Positions 1 through 7,802 of a stretch of 64,000 nt of DNA are shown here, one piece after another. Each line of letters opens with the position of its first letter. The stretch's first letter is position 1. The stretch lies in the NCBI GenBank assembly GCA_964567745.1, contig CAZMNY010000005.1, positions 124,001-188,000 of the forward strand, read 5' to 3'. A model generated the notes under the pieces. That model saw nothing but the letters and a program-made list of their open reading frames with translations. It had not been told where the DNA came from and did not search any database. This stretch comes from CAZMNY01 sp964567745. GTDB lineage: Bacteria; Planctomycetota; Planctomycetia; Pirellulales; Pirellulaceae. A program made the position numbers and the translations under genes.

Positions 1-1724
1 CGACCACGGTAACCACGTTGCCGACCATTTCCGAACGAGTCATGATCATTCACCAGACAGCGCTGCCCAACGATGCAACTCAGTGGGAACCGCAAATTCA
101 GAGCCTCTCGACAGCAACCGCCAAGACAGTCTCGGACCACGTCAGTTCGGTGATAGGGGCCGGAAACAAAGTCAACGTAACCCTGATCGATCGACAGACG
201 GCGTACGTGCAGGGGAGCGGCGAGCAGACGGCGGACGTCGCTTTCACCTATCAAATCGACGCGCAGGATGGCGATGGCGGCACCGTTTCCGTCGACCGTG
301 AACAGCTGCAGTCGAGGTTCGATGCAGACGACTCGCTACCGATCGCCGGCGTCATGCTGCCGCGCGAAGCTCAGGCAACGCCGAGCGACCCATTTTTCAA
401 GTCGAAGGGAAGTTGGGGCGAGGAATATCACGATCAATGGGCGCTGCGCCGAGCGGGATTCGTGACGGGCAGCGGCCAAGGCGTTTGGCCCGACAAGCTC
501 GAACCTTGCACCGTCGCCGTCATCGGAAGCGGCGTCGACTGGACTCATCAGGAGCTCGCCGGTCAGATGTGGATCAACGATGTCGAAGATCCCTACAACG
601 GCCTCGATGACGACAAGAATGGCTATGTGGATGATGTCTTTGGTTGGAACTTTCGCGACGGGACGAACAACGTGCTCGACCTCGGCGGGCATGACACCCA
701 CGTCGCCGGAGTCATTGCGGCGAGGTGGAACAATCGCGGGATGGCCGGAGCTAACCCGGCGGCTCGGATCATGGCTTTGAAAGTCGCTAACTATCTTGGC
801 CAAGCCGACTCGGTGTCGATCAGTCGCGCCATCTACTACGCAGTCGAGCATGGTGCTCGCGTGATCAACATCAGCTACAACGGCAAGACGCCAAGCGCGA
901 TTGAAGAGCGTGCGATTCAGTTCGCGACAAGACAGGGCGTGCTGGTCGTCGTCTCATCGGGCAATCAAGGCGCGGACGCGACGCCGACCGCCTTGGCGGG
1001 CAGCCCCAATGTGCTGACCGTTGCCGGCTCGGACACAAAGAATCAGCGGGCCGGCTTCTCGAGCTTCGGTCGATCGGTTGACATTGCGGCGCCGGCCATG
1101 GACGTGCTTGGGTTGCGTGCGAAAGGAACCGATTTCTTGCTCTACACCGGCGGCAATTCGAACTACTCTGGCGGGGCTGCCATCGTCGCCAAAGATCGCA
1201 CGTTGTATCGAGCCAGCGGAACCAGTTTTGCCGCACCCCTTGTGAGCGGCGCCGCGTCACTCGCTTTTTCGCAACAGCCGGCGCTCAGTGGCGATCAGGT
1301 GCGGCGGATGTTGATGATGGCCGCAACCGATGTCGACACGCCCGGCTGGGATCAAAACACCGGTGTTGGCGGAGTCGATGCGGGTCGATCGTTGCAGCAG
1401 TCGCCCGATCAATTCCTACTCGTCCGGATTTTCAGCATCGCCGCCGCGCGACAGGACAATGCGATTGTGGTTGAAGTTCGAGGCGACATGACAGCGACAA
1501 GCAAGAAGGTGAAACGGACATTGCAGATCGCCTTCGGCAAAGATCCCAAGGCCAAGGACTGGCAGGACATCGAGACGACCGAGGATGCCTGGAAAGCCGG
1601 TTCGCCTCTCGGAGCTGTCCCTGCTGCGAATTTTGATCAACGCGGCGTTTGGTCGATTCGAGTTGTCGCGAAAGACGGCGACGGAGTTGAGCGCGAGGCG
1701 CGAGCCACGATTACGATTCGGTAA
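1..1724 (+). CDS. Subtilisin-family (S8) serine protease, 5' end cut by window
   Basis: This is a secreted-type peptidase S8 domain. The reading frame has no stop back to base 3, so the true start is probably outside the window; the first start codons inside are TTG at 18 and ATG at 42. Numbering from the TTG, the catalytic triad is visible as Asp174 (in GSGVDWTH), His225 (in GHDTHVAG) and Ser403 (in GTSFAAP), with the oxyanion Asn316 in SSGNQG. The His motif has Asp where the family normally has Gly (GHGTHVAG). An Asp-rich loop (about 193-205) looks like a calcium site. About 110 residues precede the protease domain, and about 120 residues without a recognisable domain follow it. Such proteases digest extracellular protein. 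The family call is firm; the substrate is unknown. Confidence 0.93.
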   Translation, partial: TTVTTLPTISERVMIIHQTALPNDATQWEPQIQSLSTATAKTVSDHVSSVIGAGNKVNVTLIDRQTAYVQGSGEQTADVAFTYQIDAQDGDGGTVSVDREQLQSRFDADDSLPIAGVMLPREAQATPSDPFFKSKGSWGEEYHDQWALRRAGFVTGSGQGVWPDKLEPCTVAVIGSGVDWTHQELAGQMWINDVEDPYNGLDDDKNGYVDDVFGWNFRDGTNNVLDLGGHDTHVAGVIAARWNNRGMAGANPAARIMALKVANYLGQADSVSISRAIYYAVEHGARVINISYNGKTPSAIEERAIQFATRQGVLVVVSSGNQGADATPTALAGSPNVLTVAGSDTKNQRAGFSSFGRSVDIAAPAMDVLGLRAKGTDFLLYTGGNSNYSGGAAIVAKDRTLYRASGTSFAAPLVSGAASLAFSQQPALSGDQVRRMLMMAATDVDTPGWDQNTGVGGVDAGRSLQQSPDQFLLVRIFSIAAARQDNAIVVEVRGDMTATSKKVKRTLQIAFGKDPKAKDWQDIETTEDAWKAGSPLGAVPAANFDQRGVWSIRVVAKDGDGVEREARATITIR

Positions 1725-2160
1725 GCTGCAAGCGAATCCAGCAACTCTCGGCTGACGGCATGATAAGAGTGGCGGCTTGGTGGCTATTCGCGTCGCCCCG
1801 CGCACCTGTCGGGCAAGGGCCTACCTCACCGTAGCCTACGGGCAACGCCCTTATAGATTACCCCTGCGTCTTCGGCTTTGTGCAGCCAGGCTCAGTGGTG
1901 GTCTAGGATTGAATGCTGTGACGATCAGTGTTCTTCGCCGATTTTCGTGCTTTTGGCGGCTCGTCTTTTCTCGTCAGACGGAATTGGCCACGAAAAGGCA
2001 CGGAAAAGAAAATCGGGTAAAGGACGGCTATTCCGGATAAATCGTTACCCGCGTTGAGTGGCACACTTCTCGTTTGGCGTATCAGACGCTCGGCACTCGG
2101 TGGAATCGCGTTTTCGGAACAATTGGCAAATTCGTTAAACATGTTGCAGCCGGACGGACG
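1725..2160. other. Intergenic region with an imperfect inverted repeat
   Basis: No convincing gene is seen here. The sequences at 1939-1959 and 1986-2015 form an imperfect inverted repeat built around GTGCTTTT / AAAAGGCAC blocks. It may be a dispersed repeat or a structured leader for the next gene. No clear promoter hexamers were recognised. Confidence 0.35.
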
Positions 2161-4044
2161 ATGCCAACGAGGAAGGACTATCAGTTTTCCTTTTCCATCT
2201 CGCGCGCCATGTCCCGCCTCATCCGCCCACTGCTTTTAGTCTGGCTCTGCATCGCAAGTCTTGCCGCGATTGAGTCTTCGGCAAGGGGTCAGGTTGAAGC
2301 CGTCGAAATAGTTCGAGTGCTACCGGTCAACTTCGATGACCAAGGCGCGGACGTGATTAAGAGCCCCGCCGAATCGGAAGGGGCGAATGCGCCGAGCATG
2401 ACGCTTCCGCTACAAGAAGACGACGGCGCATCGAACGAGCCGTTTGACTCTGGCGAAACGAGCGACGATCAATCGCTCGTCGCGCCGATCATAGAGTCGC
2501 ATTGGTATTTGAGGCATCGCGGCGGCGGTCAATTCGGCCAACCAACGCCATACACAACGTTGGGTTATTTTCGACCGATCAACTTGGAAAACGGAATACT
2601 CTTCGGCCAAACTCAATTGCTCATCGATAACGATGGCGAGGTCGGAGGCGGCGTGTCGGTCGGTCGCCGCTGGTTTTCGCCTGAGAGAAATCGAGTTTTC
2701 GGGACGGCCGTCTCATTCGACGCGACACCGACGCCATTTCAAAACACAGCGACTCAGTTTGTTCTCTCCGCTCGTTCACTGGGCGAGCAATGGGATGCGT
2801 CAGTCAACGGATACTTGCCGACCGGACCGCGAACTCGTCTGTCCGGTTCGCCGACGCCGGGCGACGTTCGTTTTGTCGGCAACAATCTTGTGCTCGATTT
2901 AATGGATCGAGCAGAGACCGCGATGTCGGGAGTCGACATCGAAATCGCTCGACGTATCGGCGACGAAAACCTTTGGGCCTTCGGCGGCTGGTATCAATTC
3001 CAAGGCGGCGGCGAGCGCATTGATGGCGGCATGTTTGGAGTGCGAGGTTACCTCTACGACTCGCTGGCCATGAGCTTGAACGTGAGCGATGATCCGGTCT
3101 TCGGCTCCAACGTCGGCTTCACTGCGACCTACTTCTTTGGAGGCAATTCGGGCGGCAGCGTGGTGCCCGGCGACGTGGGAAGCCGGCTGGCGGAACCACT
3201 TCGTCGCCGTGAAACGGTAACACGGCGCGAGTCCACGGTCCTGGCCGGCGCGGAAGTCCTGACCAACGGCGGGAACCCGATCACGGTCGCCCACGTCAAC
3301 GACGCGGGGCCGGGCGGAACGGGATTCTTCAACAATCCCTACGGATCATTGAACGACGCGGCCGGCGACCCTTCCGATGTCGTCTTGGTTCACGCCAACA
3401 CCGTTTTCAACGGCCAGCAATTCACAGTCGGGGCAGGGCAACAGTTCCTCGGCGAATCGGCCGCGCCGCTCACGGTAACGACCGACCAACTCGGACTCGT
3501 CGCGCTGCCCAGCGCAACCGGCGGCCTCAACGCCCCGATCATCATGAACGCGCCTGGCAACGCGATCACGCTCGGCATCGGCTCAACCGTTTCCGGTTTC
3601 AACGTGCAATCAGCTGGCGGCGTCGGCGTGTTTGGTCAGGATGTCGGCGCGGTGGTAGTCGAAAACGTCGTTGTGCAAGGCTCCGTTGGCGCGGGACTGC
3701 AGATTCAAGCAACAGGAACAAATGTCGTCAGCGCCACCGTGCTCAACAACAACATGGTCGGCAATGGAGCTCAAAGCGGCTTCCTGTTTGGAGCCAATGC
3801 CGGCGCTATCTTGAACGCCCACATCGCCGGCAACGAAGACTCGCTCGGCTTCCAATTACATCGCGACGCCAACGGCTTCCTTCGACTCGGCGGAAGCATC
3901 GGAGTAGGCGGCTTCTTTAACGACGACAACGGTAACATTGCTGGCCAGGGCAACACCACGGGAGGCGGAGCGCCCGTCGTCAACATTCTGGGTGCCGGCA
4001 ACCAAATCGAAATCATCAACCCTGGATCCGTTCCAGCGCCGTAG
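2161..4044 (+). CDS. Exported beta-barrel plus parallel beta-helix surface protein
   Basis: About 627 aa. The frame is open further upstream to a TTG at 2074, but ATG 2161 (or ATG 2209, just before the hydrophobic segment) better fits a signal peptide with a long positive n-region followed by LLLVWLCIASLAA. After the signal and an acidic linker, residues of about 110-330 alternate polar and aromatic/Gly residues in short strands (for example VGGGVSVGRRWF, GYLPTGPR), as in an outer-membrane barrel like the inverse autotransporter/intimin type. The C-terminal half (about 380-620) is Gly/Asn/Val-rich with repeated short strands (NVVVQGSVGAGLQIQ, NNNMVGNGAQ), typical of a right-handed beta-helix. 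An outer-membrane-anchored surface protein is the best inference; ligand or enzymatic role is unknown. Confidence 0.6.
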   Translation: MPTRKDYQFSFSISRAMSRLIRPLLLVWLCIASLAAIESSARGQVEAVEIVRVLPVNFDDQGADVIKSPAESEGANAPSMTLPLQEDDGASNEPFDSGETSDDQSLVAPIIESHWYLRHRGGGQFGQPTPYTTLGYFRPINLENGILFGQTQLLIDNDGEVGGGVSVGRRWFSPERNRVFGTAVSFDATPTPFQNTATQFVLSARSLGEQWDASVNGYLPTGPRTRLSGSPTPGDVRFVGNNLVLDLMDRAETAMSGVDIEIARRIGDENLWAFGGWYQFQGGGERIDGGMFGVRGYLYDSLAMSLNVSDDPVFGSNVGFTATYFFGGNSGGSVVPGDVGSRLAEPLRRRETVTRRESTVLAGAEVLTNGGNPITVAHVNDAGPGGTGFFNNPYGSLNDAAGDPSDVVLVHANTVFNGQQFTVGAGQQFLGESAAPLTVTTDQLGLVALPSATGGLNAPIIMNAPGNAITLGIGSTVSGFNVQSAGGVGVFGQDVGAVVVENVVVQGSVGAGLQIQATGTNVVSATVLNNNMVGNGAQSGFLFGANAGAILNAHIAGNEDSLGFQLHRDANGFLRLGGSIGVGGFFNDDNGNIAGQGNTTGGGAPVVNILGAGNQIEIINPGSVPAP

Positions 4045-4051
4045 CGAGACA

Positions 4052-4083
4052 CGACACTCGGGGCTTCCAGCCACGAGTGCCGA
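4052..4083. repeat. Short palindromic repeat (family A) between convergent genes
   Basis: Arms CACTCG (4055-4060) and CGAGTG (4074-4079) enclose a GGGCTTCCAG core. The same motif (CACTCGTGGCTGG...CTTCCAG) recurs in many intergenic spaces of the window. It sits between the convergent ends of the barrel gene and the RT gene, where it could act as a two-way transcription stop, although there is no T-tract. Confidence 0.6.
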
Positions 4084-4093
4084 AGCGAACTCC

Positions 4094-5734
4094 CTACGCC
4101 ATCAGCGATTCGTAGGCGGTTCGCAGTTTGTAGCCTTGAGCGGGATTGGCCATCTCGACGTAGGCGATCATGCCTCGCAGCCAACTCTCAAAATGAGGTT
4201 CGTTGTTGACGTTCTGCGCCGCCAGTCCGGTTCGTTTTGCGTTGTGTAAGATGGCGCGAATTCTGCGAACGAGCGGCCTCGGCACACTGACTTGATCGTT
4301 GACGACAAGGCCAGTTACGGTCTGCCGCGAGTGTTTGCGTTGAACACGAGTCTTGCCGTCGTGAATCGTAAATCCCTCGTCGTCGGCAATGTGCCGAACG
4401 CGTGCGAGCAAGTATCCGATTCGCTGTTCGACATCGCCACTGCCGGAAAACGTGAGGTCATCCGCATATCGCGTGTAACGGAACTCCAGCCGATTGGCGA
4501 TGCCTTGCAGTCGATGATCGAGACCTCTGGCGATTAGATTCGAGATCGCCGGACTCGTGCACGCGCCTTGCGGCAACGCCCTCACGCCAAGCGCCGGATA
4601 ATAAACTTGGCCGCCGAATCGAACGGTTTCGCGGGGGCACTCGGTGCACAAGAGCGCAAGAATCGTCGCTACGGCGGGTGAATACCCGAACGAGCGAAAC
4701 AGCCCTGCGGTCCGATAGAACGATATCGTGGGGAAGAAGTCTTTCAAGTCCAAGTTGACGACGTATTCTGAACCGATGTGAGGCCGAGCGTTTGAGACGG
4801 TCGACCGCTGCTTAACGAAACCGTGAGCCGCATCGTGGGTCGGAAGTCGTTCGAGTACATTCTCCAGGACCCACCGCTGTGCGTTCGCCAGTTTTCGATG
4901 AGGCGACGCGAGACGGCGCATTCCGCCGCTCTTCTTCTTGACCTCAAACAACACGTAGTGAATCCTCGTCGGCGATTCGTTGTGAAACGCCAACCAACGC
5001 AATTGCGAGATCGAGAGACTCATCGCCTTGGCCAATTCCGCCGGCGTTGAGAGTACAGGCAAGCCATTCGCCTCGAGCTTCTCGATATTCGATCGTCGAT
5101 CCGCCAAGCCCTTCGATACACCGCGTCCGAGGAAGACGATGTCGGTCGCTCGACGATGGGCGACTCCCTTCTGGTGCTCAATCCGCTTGGCTTCGGCCTC
5201 TCGCTTTTTCTGTTCCTTGACGCGAGCCGATTCTGCGCGACTGCGAACGACCGCCTGCTCGCCGGCACCTCGAAGGAAACTCTCTCGGTCTTGATACACC
5301 TCCATCTGCCTGCCGATTTCGTGTATCTCGGCCAGCTCTTCCGGACTGATCAACCCGTAACCAACCATCGTGCGATCGATGACTCGAATCCGAGGCAGAT
5401 CGTCCGACGGGATGATGTTGAGCGGATCGTAATACGCCGACTTCCAATCGGCTGATTCGGTGGCTGCGAGCGCGTCGTCTGCGGCGAGCGGAGCGAACTT
5501 GTCGGTGTCCAATCCGTCCAAAGTCGTGTTCTGGCGATTGGGGCTATGAAGCAACCTCGGAGTAGTCGAGGAATGGAGAGTCGGAGGGTCTTCGCCCTGG
5601 AGATCCGGGACCGACTGGCTGCCGTCGACGGAAGCGGTATCGTAAGAGAAATCGACGTCAGGATACGAGCGATCATTCGGCTTGCCATCCGAACCGCCGC
5701 CGAACAACGATTTCAAGAAGTCGAAGATTCCCAT
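4094..5734 (-). CDS. Retron reverse transcriptase (type XIII-like), with long N-terminal extension
   Basis: 546 aa. The RT domain occupies about residues 240-540: fingers around 260-300, catalytic Asp329 in LDLKDFF, LPQGACTSP at 387-395, and the YADD box with Asp425 and Asp426. Two retron hallmarks are present: NARPH (315-319, the NAxxH motif of region X) and VTG (473-475, region Y, in VTGLVVN). This separates it from group II intron, DGR and Abi RTs. Retron RTs prime from a 2'-OH on their own msr RNA and copy the msd part into a branched RNA-DNA; the tripartite complex guards against phage. Residues 1-190 are an extra region: low-complexity and acidic first, then a charged helical stretch at about 160-195. 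The gene lies 26 nt downstream of a predicted msr-msd RNA and follows the SWIM and HEAT genes in the same direction. The RT call is very firm; the type XIII assignment rests on the neighbours. Confidence 0.95.
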   Translation of the reverse strand: MGIFDFLKSLFGGGSDGKPNDRSYPDVDFSYDTASVDGSQSVPDLQGEDPPTLHSSTTPRLLHSPNRQNTTLDGLDTDKFAPLAADDALAATESADWKSAYYDPLNIIPSDDLPRIRVIDRTMVGYGLISPEELAEIHEIGRQMEVYQDRESFLRGAGEQAVVRSRAESARVKEQKKREAEAKRIEHQKGVAHRRATDIVFLGRGVSKGLADRRSNIEKLEANGLPVLSTPAELAKAMSLSISQLRWLAFHNESPTRIHYVLFEVKKKSGGMRRLASPHRKLANAQRWVLENVLERLPTHDAAHGFVKQRSTVSNARPHIGSEYVVNLDLKDFFPTISFYRTAGLFRSFGYSPAVATILALLCTECPRETVRFGGQVYYPALGVRALPQGACTSPAISNLIARGLDHRLQGIANRLEFRYTRYADDLTFSGSGDVEQRIGYLLARVRHIADDEGFTIHDGKTRVQRKHSRQTVTGLVVNDQVSVPRPLVRRIRAILHNAKRTGLAAQNVNNEPHFESWLRGMIAYVEMANPAQGYKLRTAYESLMA

Positions 5735-5760
5735 CGTTGGATCTCGTCTCTCAGTTTAAT

Positions 5761-6012
5761 AAACCAACAGGAACGAAAGGGGGGCGCGCCTCGCTAACTT
5801 CGTACCGCGGACCAAGGTCGTTCACCAAGGCCGTAGTGCACCATTGGCGGAACGAAAGCCTTGGCTTGTTTTGGTCGAAGTGCCAATGGTGCACTACGGC
5901 CAAACGAACAACGGCCTTGGGGAAGAAATGCTCACAAAGCTCAACCACGGCGGAACGCCGCAGAAAAAGTCTTAGTTCGCCGCACTCCCCCTTCCGTCGA
6001 TTCCTGTTGTTT
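5761..6012 (-). ncRNA. Predicted retron msr-msd RNA
   Basis: Read on the minus strand, this 252-nt segment has every expected part. The a1 arm (6012 to 5987) and a2 arm (5784 to 5761) are complementary: CAACAGGAA pairs with TTCCTGTTG, then CGA with TCG, then AAGGGGG with CCCCCTT, with small bulges between. An msr-side hairpin CGGCG-loop-CGCCG lies at 5960-5948. The msd is a long hairpin from 5920 to 5812: an outer 11-bp stem (5910-5920 with 5812-5822, one mismatch), an internal loop, a perfect 20-bp stem (5882-5901 with 5829-5848) and a 33-nt apical loop. The segment ends 26 nt before the RT start codon, the usual retron order. The priming G was not assigned. Folding was done by eye, so exact ends are approximate. 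Confidence 0.85.
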
Positions 6013-6027
6013 GTCTTGTTTTCCGCC

Positions 6028-6055
6028 ACGTTAGGCGACTTGTCAAATGCGTCAA
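6028..6055 (-). promoter_or_regulatory. Candidate promoter for the msr-msd RNA
   Basis: On the minus strand, TTGACG (6055-6050) and TAACGT (6033-6028) are 16 nt apart. They sit just upstream of the a1 arm, which begins near 6012. The -35 box is good and the -10 box is weak. A second TTGACA (6046-6041) lies nearby but lacks a fitting -10 box. Confidence 0.3.
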
Positions 6056-6068
6056 CAATATGAGGCGA

Positions 6069-6098
6069 GCCTCGCCTTCGGCGTACGGGTTAAACGAT
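6069..6098. repeat. Dispersed intergenic repeat, family C
   Basis: The motif CGGGTTAAACGAT preceded by a GC-rich GCCTCGCC...GGCG block recurs at 28986-29013, 52532-52560 (inverted) and 53361-53389. Here it lies right after the SWIM gene stop codon. Confidence 0.6.
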
Positions 6099-7802
6099 TT
6101 ATTGTCTACCTGACCATTGCAAGCGACGGTCGTACCAATCGTCGCTCTGCTGTTGCTCTCCCATCCACAACGCGTCTCGCATGGCTTGAATATGGCGACA
6201 CGGCCCGTTGCGAATCCCGTAACGGTAGTGCCATTTGCACTGACACTTTCCTTTGCGAACCATGCCGTCGCCGTCAACCAACGCCTCGCACGACTTGCCC
6301 TCCGACTTCCCCATCAAGATCGTCCCGCCTCGCGGACCGCTCTCGCGCGAAGAGATCGTCAACTGATTGCGAGCCAAAATCGTTCTCGCGGCAACCACTT
6401 CAGGATGAGGCGGCGAGATCTCGCGGTCGGACAGCTCCATCGGCATGACTTGACGCCAGCGAAACAAATCGGCGTGCAAGTCGTAAATCACTTGGCCGCG
6501 CAACGCCAGTTGATTGACTGCCGCTGCGAGCGGTCCCGAGTCGGACTTCAAACTCAGCGACAAGTCGCTCAGACTCATCGACCTCTGCTGGCTCAACATC
6601 TCCGCCGCCTTCGCGACAAGCCGATCGCTTGGACTCGATTGAGGCAACAGCATCTGAACCGCACCGCCCCGAGTCCAGTCGTTCGTGGTCCAGCCGCTTA
6701 GGCCGAGCGTCAAACGCATGTTGCCCATGTGAACGACCCAGAAGCTTGGCAGCCCAGTCCCCAACAAATGAACGTCGACCTGAGTTGCCAAGGGGAGAAG
6801 TCGAGCGAGCGTCAACAATCGCCGTCGGCCCCAGATCCGAATCGGCTCATCGACTGGACCACGATAGGTCGTCGATGGACTCTCGATCGCCTGCTCCCAT
6901 GGTTCGAGAATCATCCGAGGCGGTTTGCCGTCAGCCAATTCGAATCGAATTGCGCGAGGACTGGTGCGAGCTTTGTTTCGTTTGAGGAACGCGAGCAGTG
7001 AATAGACCGCCGAAATCGAAAGCGGCACGCGCCGCATCGGAATGCCCATCGCACTCTGCAATTGCATAAAGCCGCTCAGCCATCCGTCCGGAAGATCGAT
7101 CTTCTCCTCCCGATAATCGTCCTGCTCGGATGTCTTGACCTCGAATCCTTGCGGGTCAATGTTGAACCGTGTCTCGCGATATGTTCGCAACGTCTGAAAG
7201 CTGTGGTAAAGGTCCCACGAGTAGTCGACGTTCGTCGTCCCTCGGCTCTCCTGATTGGCTCGCCCAAAACATGAATCGCGGTCAACCGTCAAGCAACCGT
7301 AGCTCGACTCGTCGCGCGAAAAGCACTCGAAAAAGACGACATCCTCAGCCACAGTGATCACGGGATCGTAGGGCATCAGCTTTCGCCACAATTCCTGGTT
7401 GCGTTGCTGAAGCAGCGAGTTGAGACGCCTGCGCGAATGCCAATACTTTTTGAGCGCCTGCCCATGTTCAAGCTTAAGCGCCGGCGGCGGAACCGTTCCA
7501 TGAGTGGTCTCGAGTTGTTTCCGAGCTCGGTCACGAGCTTGAGAGCGAATCAACTGTTCGCCGGTCTGCTGTTGTTTTTGCCATTGTTCGTAAGCCGTTT
7601 TGTCGCGTGGCTGGAATTTGAGATCGTTGATCACGACATCGTGCAAGGCGCTGATCGCTTCGCGAAAACGAAGCGGCTCGACTAACGGCGCGTCGAAGGC
7701 CACAGCGTCTCGAGCCAAGTTGGGCGCCATCTCCAAAATCCGGCGGCCGCCGCTTTCACCGCGAATGCCGCTGCGCCCGAGATAACTCATCGTCAGATTC
7801 AT
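6099..7802 (-). CDS. Winged-helix/SWIM zinc-finger protein of the retron operon
   Basis: 567 aa from the ATG at 7802, which overlaps the upstream HEAT gene stop as ATGA; the frame is open further upstream, but that part lies inside the HEAT gene. The C-terminus carries a SWIM zinc finger: Cys520-x-Cys522, then Cys535-x-His537 (GPCRH). Before it, about residues 395-465 look like a winged helix (SDRLVAKAAEMLSQQ, then a helix-turn-helix-like run and a YDLHADLFRW wing). The N-terminal half has a charged, probably coiled segment (about 65-145) and no domain I recognise. SWIM fingers bind nucleic acid or protein partners. Between the HEAT gene and the retron RNA, this is the expected second accessory protein of a type XIII retron. 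Whether it or the HEAT protein is the toxic effector cannot be told from the sequence. Confidence 0.88.
   Translation of the reverse strand: MNLTMSYLGRSGIRGESGGRRILEMAPNLARDAVAFDAPLVEPLRFREAISALHDVVINDLKFQPRDKTAYEQWQKQQQTGEQLIRSQARDRARKQLETTHGTVPPPALKLEHGQALKKYWHSRRRLNSLLQQRNQELWRKLMPYDPVITVAEDVVFFECFSRDESSYGCLTVDRDSCFGRANQESRGTTNVDYSWDLYHSFQTLRTYRETRFNIDPQGFEVKTSEQDDYREEKIDLPDGWLSGFMQLQSAMGIPMRRVPLSISAVYSLLAFLKRNKARTSPRAIRFELADGKPPRMILEPWEQAIESPSTTYRGPVDEPIRIWGRRRLLTLARLLPLATQVDVHLLGTGLPSFWVVHMGNMRLTLGLSGWTTNDWTRGGAVQMLLPQSSPSDRLVAKAAEMLSQQRSMSLSDLSLSLKSDSGPLAAAVNQLALRGQVIYDLHADLFRWRQVMPMELSDREISPPHPEVVAARTILARNQLTISSRESGPRGGTILMGKSEGKSCEALVDGDGMVRKGKCQCKWHYRYGIRNGPCRHIQAMRDALWMGEQQQSDDWYDRRLQWSGRQ

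Noticed and set aside
4094..6012. Group II intron or DGR explanation for the RT
   Set aside because: There is no maturase or endonuclease domain after the RT, no intron RNA domain V, and no template/variable repeat pair; NAxxH and VTG point to a retron.
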